Shown here in pieces: positions 50,896-58,550 of a DNA stretch of 64,000 nucleotides. This DNA comes from SIG440 sp045591035 (GTDB lineage Bacteria; Bacillota; Clostridia; Monoglobales; Monoglobaceae), in assembly GCA_045591035.1 (NCBI GenBank), contig JAZNSG010000046.1, forward strand, positions 12,621 to 76,620. Reading direction: 5' to 3'. The notes under the pieces are model-generated. The model made no database searches. It worked only from the letters and a program-made list of their open reading frames with translations, and was not told the origin of the DNA. Each line of letters starts with the position of its first letter. Positions within the stretch are counted from its first letter, which is position 1. The position numbers and the translations under genes were made by a program.

Positions 50896-51843
50896 ATGAA
50901 TTGGATTCAGCTTAAAATTACAACAAAAGGTGAGGGAATAGAGCCGATTTGCGCTGAACTCTATGACCTTGGAATAACAGGAATTGAAATAAGCGATAAG
51001 GATGATTTTAAGGAGTTCCTTGAGAACAACAGAAAATACTGGGATTATGTTGATGAAGAGCTTGAAAAGCTTAAAACAGCCCACAGCTGTATAACTCTTT
51101 ATTTTGAGGATAATGATGAGGGTATTGCTGAACTGGAGAAAGTGAAAACCGTGCTTGGAAAGTTGGATAAGGCTTTTGACATAATGTTTTCAAGCTGTCC
51201 CATGAAAGACGAGGACTGGTCTGAAAACTGGAAGCAGTTTTTCAAGCCAATAGAAATCGGCGAAAAGGTGGTTATTGTGCCTGAGTGGGAAGATGTTCCC
51301 AATACTGACCGTGTCAAGTTTATCATAAATCCGGGCTGCAGCTTTGGAACCGGCTCTCACGAGAGCACAAGAATGTGCATAGAAGAAATTGAAAAGCACC
51401 TGAAAAAAGGAGATAAAGTCCTTGACCTGGGCTGCGGTTCGGGGATACTTTCGGTTATTGCGTTGCTTCTTGGAGCAAGTGAGGCGACGGCTGTTGATAT
51501 TGACCCAATGGCGGTGGAAACAGCATACGCCAATCTGGCGCTCAATAGTTTGCCCAAAGAAATTTACCACGGTTTTGATGGGGACATAACAACAGATGAT
51601 GAGCTTTGCACAAAATTGGCAGAGACCAAGTATGACATTGTTCTGGCGAATATAGTGGCGGATGTTATAATTAATCTTTCGGGTTATGTGAAGAATTTTA
51701 TGAAAAAGAACAGCGTTTTTATCTGTTCGGGTATAATTATTGACCGCAAGGACGAGGTTAAAGCTGCAATAGAAAAAGCAGGACTTAAAATAAAAATGCT
51801 GCGAGAGATGGGCGAATGGGTGGCAATAGTTGCTACAATTTAG
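50896..51843 (+). CDS. prmA: ribosomal protein L11 methyltransferase
   Basis: A 315-residue SAM-dependent enzyme that trimethylates lysines and the N-terminus of ribosomal protein L11. The N-terminal substrate-binding domain begins MNWIQLKITTKGEGIEPICA; DWSENWKQFFKP near 108 and INPGCSFGTGSHESTRMC near 145 are PrmA hallmarks, followed by the SAM loop VLDLGCGSGILSVIA near 175 and DIVLANIVADVI near 249. Length is normal. It follows the peptidase terminator, with GGGAG five bases upstream of ATG. Confidence 0.95.
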   Translation: MNWIQLKITTKGEGIEPICAELYDLGITGIEISDKDDFKEFLENNRKYWDYVDEELEKLKTAHSCITLYFEDNDEGIAELEKVKTVLGKLDKAFDIMFSSCPMKDEDWSENWKQFFKPIEIGEKVVIVPEWEDVPNTDRVKFIINPGCSFGTGSHESTRMCIEEIEKHLKKGDKVLDLGCGSGILSVIALLLGASEATAVDIDPMAVETAYANLALNSLPKEIYHGFDGDITTDDELCTKLAETKYDIVLANIVADVIINLSGYVKNFMKKNSVFICSGIIIDRKDEVKAAIEKAGLKIKMLREMGEWVAIVATI

Positions 51844-51856
51844 CGTTATGAACAGG

Positions 51857-51889
51857 TCGGTGAAATATGTTAGCGGTTCACCGATTTTT
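51857..51889 (+). terminator. prmA terminator
   Basis: Stem TCGGTGAA (51857-51864) with TTCACCGA (51877-51884), followed by TTTTTG. Confidence 0.75.
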
Positions 51890-51922
51890 GTTATATCGAA
51901 ATATAAAATTTTTATGTTTGTC

Positions 51923-51951
51923 TTGACTTGAAAATTATTATATGCTATATT
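51923..51951 (+). promoter_or_regulatory. promoter of the FTR-like/thioredoxin pair
   Basis: TTGACT (51923-51928), 17-base spacer, TATATT (51946-51951). Confidence 0.6.
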
Positions 51952-52030
51952 TTTCGTAAAGAAACGTGTAAAATGCAATTAAGCTGCGGAATTTGTGCAT
52001 AATAATTCTGTGGCAGTCAGGGGGTATAAA

Positions 52031-52231
52031 ATGAAAATTTCGCTTAATCCTGATGCTGAAATTGTTAGGCTTGTGAAAGAAGGCCTTGCCAAAACCGGTG
52101 GCTACTGTCCTTGCGTTCGTGAACAAAGTGAGGATACAAAGTGTATGTGCAAGGAGTTTAAAGCACAAGTCGAAGACCCTGATTTTGAGGGGTTTTGCCA
52201 CTGTATGTTATATTACAAATCAAAAGAATAG
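52031..52231 (+). CDS. ferredoxin:thioredoxin reductase catalytic-subunit-like protein
   Basis: A 66-residue protein with exactly six cysteines in three pairs: CPC (26-28), CMC (38-40) and CHC (56-58). The catalytic subunit of ferredoxin:thioredoxin reductase uses these pairs for a [4Fe-4S] cluster and the adjacent redox disulfide that reduces thioredoxin. The spacing is altered (9 and 15 residues between pairs), and the protein is smaller than the plant/cyanobacterial subunit (about 110), as in anaerobe homologues. ATG at 52031 has AGGGGGT six bases upstream. Thioredoxin follows 11 bases later, which strongly supports the role. No variable (alpha) FTR subunit is visible. Confidence 0.85.
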   Translation: MKISLNPDAEIVRLVKEGLAKTGGYCPCVREQSEDTKCMCKEFKAQVEDPDFEGFCHCMLYYKSKE

Positions 52232-52242
52232 GAGTCAAAAAA

Positions 52243-52554
52243 ATGGCAGAAATAAAATTAACAAAATCTAATTTTGAAGAAGAAGTTTTAAAGTCAGACA
52301 AACCCGTGCTTGTTGATTTCTGGGCAACCTGGTGCGGCCCATGTCGTATGCTTTCCCCGATTATTGAAGAAATTGCCAACGAATATAGCGGCGAATTTAA
52401 AGTAGGGAAGGTTAATGTAGACGAAGAAAATGAACTTGCTGCAGAGTTCAGAGTTGCAAGTATTCCCACGCTTGTGGTATTCAAAGGCGGACAGGTTGTG
52501 AAAAGCTCTGTTGGTTATCAGAGCAAGGATAAAATCCTTGAATTATTGAAATGA
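52243..52554 (+). CDS. trxA: thioredoxin
   Basis: A 103-residue thioredoxin, a general protein disulfide reductase in the cytoplasm. VDFWATWCGPCRMLSP near residues 22-37 carries the WCGPC active site; the cis-Pro loop SIPTLVVFKGG lies near 73. Length is standard. AGGAG eight bases before ATG at 52243. It is paired with the FTR-like gene, suggesting it is reduced with electrons from ferredoxin instead of NADPH; no thioredoxin reductase (TrxB) gene is in the window. Confidence 0.95.
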   Translation: MAEIKLTKSNFEEEVLKSDKPVLVDFWATWCGPCRMLSPIIEEIANEYSGEFKVGKVNVDEENELAAEFRVASIPTLVVFKGGQVVKSSVGYQSKDKILELLK

Positions 52555-52595
52555 TAATTAAAAAATTTGCTCAAAGTAAAAAATAAATTTAGTGC

Positions 52596-52624
52596 TTGAC
52601 AAGTCACAAATTCAGGTGTATAAT
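52596..52624 (+). promoter_or_regulatory. consensus promoter of the aro operon
   Basis: TTGACA (52596-52601), exactly 17 bases, TATAAT (52619-52624), ahead of a leader peptide and attenuator. The whole 52555-52884 interval is this regulatory leader. Confidence 0.85.
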
Positions 52625-52657
52625 GTTAAATAATTTCGAAGAAAGGAAAAATCGTAT

Positions 52658-52744
52658 ATGACTACAATAAACATGAATACTTATTACAATCGATTTTATT
52701 ATAGCTATCCGTGCGGTTTTTCATTCTTTGCAAAAACCCGTTAA
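52658..52744 (+). CDS. aromatic-rich leader peptide of the aro operon
   Basis: A 28-codon frame with AAAGGA upstream of ATG. Nine of the 28 codons are Tyr or Phe (five Tyr, four Phe), most in the run TYYNRFYYSYP and then GFSFF, followed by a stop. Such a frame directly upstream of a terminator and of DAHP synthase, tyrA and pheA genes is the classic layout of ribosome-mediated attenuation: stalling at Tyr/Phe codons when charged tRNA is scarce would favour antitermination. It is too small and biased to be a conventional protein. Confidence 0.8.
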   Translation: MTTINMNTYYNRFYYSYPCGFSFFAKTR

Positions 52745-52747
52745 TCT

Positions 52748-52850
52748 GATGGCTTGTTAGCCGTCGGCTTGATGGCATTTACAAAGTGAAAATAAAGTCC
52801 GCATGGGTATTTGATTTCAGATCAAAACCAAGTGGACTTTTTGTTTTTCT
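52748..52850 (+). promoter_or_regulatory. attenuator: pause hairpin and intrinsic terminator
   Basis: After the leader stop, GATGGC-TTGTTA-GCCGTC (52748-52765) can form a pause hairpin. Then AAAGTCC (52794-52800) pairs with GGACTTT (52834-52840), with inner TGG/CCA and TTGAT/ATCAA helices, followed by TTTTTGTTTTT. The terminator lies 35 bases upstream of the first structural gene. An antiterminator pairing probably exists but I could not settle it by eye. Confidence 0.75.
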
Positions 52851-52884
52851 AAAGCAAATATAAATCATGAAAGGAAAATACCAA

Positions 52885-53274
52885 ATGGAACTTAAAGAAC
52901 TTCAAGAACTTTATAAAAATGATCGATTTGCTACAAATGCAGGTTGCAAAATTGTTGAGGCAGATAAAGATAAAGTTATATGCGAATTACCAATATGTGA
53001 CGATTTGTTAAATGCACATAACTCGGTTATGGGCGGTGCTATATTTACACTTGCGGACCTTGCCTTTGCGGTAGCATCAAATCTTAATGGTGTACCATCA
53101 GTTGCCATAGAAAGCAATATCCGATTTTACGCAGCGTCAAAAGGGACCAAACTGATTGCCAAATGCACAACTGATAAAGACGGCAGAGCCTTGGGTTATT
53201 ATACAGTTGAGGTTACTGATGATTTAGGCAAAAAGATTGCAGGGTATACTGCAGTCGCATTTCATAAAAATTAG
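52885..53274 (+). CDS. PaaI-type hotdog thioesterase
   Basis: A 129-residue hotdog-fold protein. AHNSVMGGAIFTLADLAFAVASN near residues 43-65 contains the HxxxxGG...Asp pattern of PaaI/4HBT thioesterases, in which the Asp is the catalytic residue (seen in TLAD); the C-terminal strand block GRALGYYTVEVTDDLGKKIA follows. Members hydrolyse acyl-CoA or aryl-CoA esters, such as hydroxyphenylacetyl-CoA. The ATG at 52885 is chosen for its AAAGGA ten bases upstream. It is the first gene after the attenuator and 28 bases before DAHP synthase, an unusual place for this enzyme. Its substrate is unknown; an aromatic CoA ester is inference from context. Confidence 0.85.
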   Translation: MELKELQELYKNDRFATNAGCKIVEADKDKVICELPICDDLLNAHNSVMGGAIFTLADLAFAVASNLNGVPSVAIESNIRFYAASKGTKLIAKCTTDKDGRALGYYTVEVTDDLGKKIAGYTAVAFHKN

Positions 53275-53302
53275 ACAACAAAACTAAAGGAGATTATATA
53301 TT

Positions 53303-54331
53303 ATGAATTTAACATTTGAAAGAAAGCTTCCTATACCTAAGGAAATCAAAGAGATTTGCCCTTTATCTGCGGACCTTCATAAAATTGTAGCAGAAAGAGA
53401 AAAAGAAATTGCAGATATTTTTACAGGCAAAAGCGACAAGATTATTTTAATCATCGGTCCTTGCTCTGCTGATAACGAGGACAGCGTTATAGATTATATT
53501 TCTCGTTTAAGAAAAGTGCAAGAAAAGGTTTCGGATAAAATCTTCATTATTCCCCGAATTTACACTAACAAGCCAAGAACAACGGGTGAAGGCTACAAAG
53601 GTATGCTTCATCAACCCAATCCGGCTGAAAAGCCTGATATGTTAAAAGGTATTATGATGATCAGGGATTTGCATATAAGAGCGATTAAAGAAACAGGCTT
53701 TTCTTGTGCAGACGAAATGCTCTACCCCGAAAACTACAGATATTTAGATGATGTTTTGGCTTATGTGGCAATTGGTGCAAGAAGTGTTGAAAATCAACAA
53801 CACAGATTAACCGCAAGTGGGATTTCCGTTCCTGTTGGAATGAAAAACCCCACAAGCGGAGATTTATCGGTTATGATGAATGCAATAAAAGCGGCTCAAC
53901 ATAAGCATACCTTCATATATCGCGGTTGGGAAGTTCATTCTGAAGGCAACCCGTTATCACACGCAATTCTTCGCGGATATGTAAACAAGCACGGCCAGTC
54001 GCTTCCCAATTACCATTACGAAGATTTGGAGCTGCTTTGTGCGATGTATAATGAATCAGGGCTTGAAAATCCCGGCGTAATCATTGATACAAACCACGCA
54101 AACTCAGGAAAACAACCCCTTCAACAAATGCGTATTGCAAAGGATGTTATGCACAGTGCAAGACACGACAGTTCAATCAAAAAGCTTGTAAAAGGGTTTA
54201 TGATTGAAAGCTATATTGAAGATGGCGCACAAAAAATTGGCGAATGTATTTATGGTAAATCCATAACAGACCCCTGCCTTGGTTGGGAAAAGAGTGAAAA
54301 GCTGATTTACGATTTGGCAGAATTAGTGTAA
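53303..54331 (+). CDS. aroF: 3-deoxy-7-phosphoheptulonate synthase, AroFGH type
   Basis: A 342-residue type I-alpha DAHP synthase joining phosphoenolpyruvate and erythrose 4-phosphate, the entry to aromatic biosynthesis. LIIGPCSADNED near residue 51, PRIYTNKPRTTGEGYKG near 80, GARSVENQQHR near 150, GMKNPTSGD near 175 and DTNHANSGK near 262 (metal and substrate ligands) match the E. coli AroF/G/H family; most Bacillus-type enzymes are the I-beta form with a chorismate mutase or ACT extension, absent here. The N-terminal extension of the E. coli type, where feedback inhibitors bind, is present though somewhat short. AAGGAG upstream. It precedes tyrA by 15 bases. Confidence 0.94.
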   Translation: MNLTFERKLPIPKEIKEICPLSADLHKIVAEREKEIADIFTGKSDKIILIIGPCSADNEDSVIDYISRLRKVQEKVSDKIFIIPRIYTNKPRTTGEGYKGMLHQPNPAEKPDMLKGIMMIRDLHIRAIKETGFSCADEMLYPENYRYLDDVLAYVAIGARSVENQQHRLTASGISVPVGMKNPTSGDLSVMMNAIKAAQHKHTFIYRGWEVHSEGNPLSHAILRGYVNKHGQSLPNYHYEDLELLCAMYNESGLENPGVIIDTNHANSGKQPLQQMRIAKDVMHSARHDSSIKKLVKGFMIESYIEDGAQKIGECIYGKSITDPCLGWEKSEKLIYDLAELV

Positions 54332-54346
54332 GGAGATTAAAAAGAT

Positions 54347-55183
54347 ATGAAAATAGGAATTATAGGACTTGGCCTTATTGGTGGTTCTATGGCAAAAGCC
54401 ATAAGACTTAATACAGACCATTATGTTTTAGGAATGGATATTGATAAAAGCATAGTTACGAAAGCCAAGATTATTGAAGCAATAAACGAAGAGCTTACGG
54501 AGGAAAACATCGGCGAATGCGATATGCTCATTTTGGCATTATACCCCGATGCAACAGTTGAGACAGTTAAAAAATACGCTCATCTTATTAAAAAGGGTAC
54601 ATACCTCATAGATTGCGGCGGTGTTAAAGAAAAGGTATGTGATAACATTCCCGAAATCGCAAAAGAAAATGGATTCATATTCGTTGGCGGACACCCAATG
54701 GCAGGTATTGAAAAAATCGGCTTTAAGTATTCAAATGCAGAGATTTTTACAGAGGCTTCTATGATTTTGACACCCGATGACAGTGTGAAAATTGAGGACC
54801 TTGCTAATATAAAAATATTCTTCCTTTCTATCGGATTTGGTAAAATAACAGTAAAAACTGCAAAAGATCACGACAGAATTATAGCATACACTTCGCAACT
54901 TGCTCATGTGCTGTCAAATGCTTATGTAAAAAGCAAAACTGCACAGGAGCATAAGGGTCTGTCCGCAGGGAGCTTTAAGGACCTAACAAGAGTTGCATAC
55001 CTTAACGAAACAATGTGGACTGAATTGTTTTTGGAGAATAAGAAAAATCTTATAGATGAAATCAGCGGACTGATTAATAATCTAGGTGAGTATAAAGCTG
55101 CTCTTGAAAATGGTGATGCAGACGGATTAAAGGCACTGCTTAAAAATGGTAGAGAGTTAAAAGAGGCGCTTGATAATGAATAA
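54347..55183 (+). CDS. tyrA: prephenate dehydrogenase
   Basis: A 278-residue NAD(P)-dependent enzyme for tyrosine synthesis. The N-terminal GIIGLGLIGGSMAKAI is the dinucleotide loop; DCGGVKEKV near 88, GGHPMAGIEKIGF near 113 and the helical dimer domain with AYTSQLAHVLSNAYV near 183 contain the substrate-binding His residues (HPMAG, QLAHVLS). It has no ACT or chorismate mutase domain, so it is the minimal form; feedback control probably acts at aroF or by attenuation. The 3' end overlaps the aroB start by eight bases. Confidence 0.93.
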   Translation: MKIGIIGLGLIGGSMAKAIRLNTDHYVLGMDIDKSIVTKAKIIEAINEELTEENIGECDMLILALYPDATVETVKKYAHLIKKGTYLIDCGGVKEKVCDNIPEIAKENGFIFVGGHPMAGIEKIGFKYSNAEIFTEASMILTPDDSVKIEDLANIKIFFLSIGFGKITVKTAKDHDRIIAYTSQLAHVLSNAYVKSKTAQEHKGLSAGSFKDLTRVAYLNETMWTELFLENKKNLIDEISGLINNLGEYKAALENGDADGLKALLKNGRELKEALDNE

Positions 55184-56228
55184 AAAAGTTACTGTTAAAG
55201 GCGTTAAAAAGCCTTATGACATCATAATAGGCAAAGATATTTTAAATATAATCCCCGATAAAATAAAGGAACTGACTAAGGCAAAAACCATAGCCATAAT
55301 AACTGATGATAATGTAGACAAGCTGTATTCCGACAAGGTTTTGACTATGCTCCAAAAGGCAGGGCTTAATGCCATTAAATTTGTGTTTCCTCACGGGGAA
55401 AACCACAAAACAATGGAAACTGTTTGTGAGATTTTAGAATTTTTGGCAGAAAATAATGTAACACGCTCTGACTTAATCATAGCCCTCGGTGGCGGAATTG
55501 TGGGTGATGTATCGGGATATGCGGCATCATCATACCTGAGAGGGATTGCCTTTATCCAAATCCCCACAACATTTCTTGCGGCCATCGATTCATCGGTAGG
55601 CGGCAAAACAGGAGTGAATTTAAAATCAGGGAAAAATCTTGCAGGTGCGTTTTATCAGCCAAGGCTTGTTGTTTGTGATATTAAAACCTTTGATACTTTG
55701 CCAAAAGAAATTTTTAAAGAAGGCGTTGCAGAAGCTATTAAGTATGGTGCAATTTGCGACAGAGAATTGTTTGACCTGCTTTCAAAAAACGATAATTGGA
55801 ACATTCAAAGCGTTATTGAAAAATGCGTTTCCATCAAGGCAGAAATTGTATCAGAGGATGAATTTGATACAGGCAAAAGACAGCTTTTGAATTTTGGCCA
55901 TACAATTGGTCATGCAATAGAAAAGACAACTGATTTTGAAATCTCTCACGGAATTGCGGTCGGAATCGGTATGGCGATGATTTCAAAAATCAGTGACAGC
56001 AGAAACTGGTCAAAGGAAGACACATATCCAAAGATTATAAAATGCCTTGAAAACAACGGTATTCCAACCAACGCAGATGTGAAAGACGGTGAGCTTTTAT
56101 CGGCTATGGTAAAGGACAAAAAAATAACCGGAGATACAATAAATCTTGTTATCCCTGAAAAAATCGGAAACTGTGTGCTTAAAAGTATAAAAGTTTCAGA
56201 GCTTAAGGAAGTGCTTGTATGCAGGTAA
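55176..56228 (+). CDS. aroB: 3-dehydroquinate synthase
   Basis: A 350-residue NAD- and metal-dependent enzyme that cyclises DAHP to 3-dehydroquinate. The NAD site has FPHGENHKTMETV near residue 70 and ALGGGIVGDVSGYAASSYLRGI near 105 (pieces of the known GGGxxxDxxGxxA motif); PTTFLAAIDSSVGGKTGVN near 130, EGVAEAIKYG near 182, and metal ligands in NFGHTIGHAIE near 242 and HGIAVGIGM near 258. Length is normal. ATG at 55176 lies within the tyrA end; two in-frame codons before it look less likely. Confidence 0.95.
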   Translation: MNKKVTVKGVKKPYDIIIGKDILNIIPDKIKELTKAKTIAIITDDNVDKLYSDKVLTMLQKAGLNAIKFVFPHGENHKTMETVCEILEFLAENNVTRSDLIIALGGGIVGDVSGYAASSYLRGIAFIQIPTTFLAAIDSSVGGKTGVNLKSGKNLAGAFYQPRLVVCDIKTFDTLPKEIFKEGVAEAIKYGAICDRELFDLLSKNDNWNIQSVIEKCVSIKAEIVSEDEFDTGKRQLLNFGHTIGHAIEKTTDFEISHGIAVGIGMAMISKISDSRNWSKEDTYPKIIKCLENNGIPTNADVKDGELLSAMVKDKKITGDTINLVIPEKIGNCVLKSIKVSELKEVLVCR

Positions 56229-57475
56229 GGATTAAACCAATAGAACCAAATGGCAAAGTTTCAGCCGTTTGCTCAAAGTCGGATGCACACAGAGCCATCA
56301 TTTGTTCTGCGTTGGCTGATGATAAAACCAACATACATATATCCCACATATCAAAAGATATTGAGGCAACTTTAAGTTGTATAAAAAATATGGGTGCAGA
56401 CTTTGAGAAAGAAGATACGGTATATAAAATTACACCTATAAAAAAGCCTTTACAAAATCCTACATTGGATTGCTTCGAAAGCGGTTCAACACTAAGATTT
56501 TTATTGCCTGTATTATCAGCACTTGGAATCGGTGCAACTTTTGTAGGTTCAGGAAGACTGCCTGAGCGGCCAATGGGAATTATTGTTGATTTATTAAAAG
56601 AACACGGAAACAGCTTTTCATCAGATAATCTTCCAATAACTGTGTCAGGTAAAACCAAAGCGGGAACATTTAATATTGCAGGAAATGTAAGCTCACAATT
56701 TATTTCAGGACTTTTATTTGCACTTCCTCTGCTCAAAGAGGAAAGCACTATAAACCTTACATCAAAGCTGCAGTCCTCTGCTTATGTTAATATGACTATT
56801 GACACGCTGAAACGTTTCGGCGTAAATATCGGGAAAACCGAAAACGAATTCAGCATAAATGCGGCTGACAGCTATATTTCCCCAAAGGAATATATCGTTG
56901 AGGGCGATTGGTCAAACGCAGCATTCTTTATGGTGCTGGGGGCTATCGGCGGCAAGGTCACAATAAAAAACCTTAATTTGAATTCTCACCAAAGTGATAA
57001 AATGATATTGGATGCTTTGTCTCTTGCAGGCGTGAATTATACCGCTACGGATAATGAGATAACAGTTGAAAAAAGTCAAATAAGGCCGTTTTCCTTTGAT
57101 GTGTCGGAATGTCCTGATTTGTTTCCTGTATTGTCTGTTTTAGCATGTAAGGCAGAGGGGAAATCAGCTCTGTATAATGCAGAGAGGCTAAGAATCAAGG
57201 AAAGTGATAGAATCAAGACCACCAAAGAGCTTATATTAAATCTTGGCGGCAAGGCTGAAGAAACAAAAGACAGCCTTACTATACACGGAAACGGAAAATT
57301 AAATGGTGGAACGTTAGATAGCCACAACGACCACAGAATTGCAATGTCGGCGTTTGTCGCAAGTGCAATTTGTGATAATGATGTTATTCTGAAGGATGCA
57401 AAGGCAATAGATAAATCATATCCATCCTTTATAGAGGATTTCGAAAGTATTGGAGGAAAAGTTAATGTCATCTGA
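56219..57475 (+). CDS. aroA: 5-enolpyruvylshikimate-3-phosphate synthase
   Basis: A 418-residue EPSP synthase transferring the enolpyruvyl group of PEP to shikimate 3-phosphate. Conserved blocks: SKSDAHRAIICSALAD near residue 19 (Lys, Ser, Arg contacts), ESGSTLRFLLP near 84, GRLPERPMG near 112, SSQFISGLLFALPLL near 158, ECPDLFPVLSVLA near 296, ERLRIKESDRI near 322 and HNDHRIAMS near 372. The ESGSTLR loop replaces the NAGTAMR loop of E. coli and is usual in Clostridia. The start overlaps aroB by ten bases and the end overlaps aroC by eleven, so translation is coupled. Confidence 0.94.
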   Translation: MQVRIKPIEPNGKVSAVCSKSDAHRAIICSALADDKTNIHISHISKDIEATLSCIKNMGADFEKEDTVYKITPIKKPLQNPTLDCFESGSTLRFLLPVLSALGIGATFVGSGRLPERPMGIIVDLLKEHGNSFSSDNLPITVSGKTKAGTFNIAGNVSSQFISGLLFALPLLKEESTINLTSKLQSSAYVNMTIDTLKRFGVNIGKTENEFSINAADSYISPKEYIVEGDWSNAAFFMVLGAIGGKVTIKNLNLNSHQSDKMILDALSLAGVNYTATDNEITVEKSQIRPFSFDVSECPDLFPVLSVLACKAEGKSALYNAERLRIKESDRIKTTKELILNLGGKAEETKDSLTIHGNGKLNGGTLDSHNDHRIAMSAFVASAICDNDVILKDAKAIDKSYPSFIEDFESIGGKVNVI

Positions 57476-58532
57476 AACAGGTAAAAAAATAAAGGTTAGC
57501 ATTTTTGGCGAATCCCACGGAACTGCTATCGGTGCAGTAGTAGACAATCTGCCTGCGGGGGAAAAGATTGATTTTGAGGAGCTGCAAAGCTTTTTAAAGC
57601 GCCGTCAGGGTGGGAACAACAAATACTCCACTCCGAGAAAGGAAGCAGATATTCCCGAAATTGTATCAGGAATCAAAGATGGCTATACAACAGGTGCTCC
57701 GCTTTGCCTTTTGATAAAAAATGAAAATACAAGGTCGGAAGATTATAAAGTTGATATTCCAAGACCCGGACACGCAGATTTTACAGCTTTCACAAAACAT
57801 AACGGTTTTTGTGACTTAAGGGGTGGCGGCCATTTTTCAGGCAGACTTACTGCTCCTATTTGTGCTGTTGGCGGAATTTTAATGCAGATATTAAAAAGAC
57901 GGGGAATTGAAATAGTCGCACACTTATCCTCGGTTGGTGAAGTTAATGACGATAAAATAGATACACTTTTGCTTGATGAGAAACAATTAACCAAAATAAA
58001 AAGCGGTGCTTTTCCCACATTTTCGGAAAATGCAGGTGAAAAAATACAGGATTTGATTTTGAGCGTAAGAGAAGACGGCGATTCTATCGGTGGATGTGTT
58101 GAGTGTGGAATATACGGTCTTGATGCCGGAATTGGCGAGCCTCTGTTTGACGGAATCGAAAATGCTATAGCTTATGCTGTTTTTGGTATTGGCGGCGTGA
58201 AGGGCATTGAATTTGGTGTTGGTTTTGAAGCGTCAAAGATAAAAGGCTCTGAGAATAACGACGAGTTCTATATGGATAATAGCACCGTTAAAACCAAAAC
58301 CAACAATCACGGTGGCATACTTGGCGGAATAACTACGGGAATGCCAATTACATTTAACGTTGCTTTTAAGCCTACACCTTCGATTTCAAAGGAACAGCAA
58401 AGTATAAGCTTTTCAAAAGAAGAAAACGTAACCTTGTCTACCAAGGGCAGACATGACCCTTGTATTGCAGTTCGTGCAGTGCCTTGCATTGAAGCAATAT
58501 CAGCTATTGCAATATCAGATTTTATATTATAA
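57465..58532 (+). CDS. aroC: chorismate synthase
   Basis: A 355-residue FMN-dependent enzyme that eliminates phosphate from EPSP to give chorismate. Signature segments: FGESHGTAIGAVVDNLPAG near residue 14, RRQGGNNKYSTPRKEAD near 45, RPGHADFTAF near 101, DLRGGGHFSGRLTAP near 118, and near the end GRHDPCIAVRAVP. The ATG at 57465 is eight bases from GGAGG; the TTG at 57450 adjoins that site. Length and motifs are complete. Fully reduced FMN must be supplied; no dedicated flavin reductase is apparent. Confidence 0.95.
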   Translation: MSSETGKKIKVSIFGESHGTAIGAVVDNLPAGEKIDFEELQSFLKRRQGGNNKYSTPRKEADIPEIVSGIKDGYTTGAPLCLLIKNENTRSEDYKVDIPRPGHADFTAFTKHNGFCDLRGGGHFSGRLTAPICAVGGILMQILKRRGIEIVAHLSSVGEVNDDKIDTLLLDEKQLTKIKSGAFPTFSENAGEKIQDLILSVREDGDSIGGCVECGIYGLDAGIGEPLFDGIENAIAYAVFGIGGVKGIEFGVGFEASKIKGSENNDEFYMDNSTVKTKTNNHGGILGGITTGMPITFNVAFKPTPSISKEQQSISFSKEENVTLSTKGRHDPCIAVRAVPCIEAISAIAISDFIL

Positions 58533-58550
58533 TTATAGAGGTACACTACA

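Noticed and set aside
51190..51978. Open frame of 262 codons antisense to prmA
   Set aside because: Cys/Phe/Asn-rich shadow of a clear PrmA gene; no motif.
52555..52884. T-box leader ahead of the aro genes
   Set aside because: No T-box GNTGGNACCGCG core is found; a leader peptide and terminator explain the region better.
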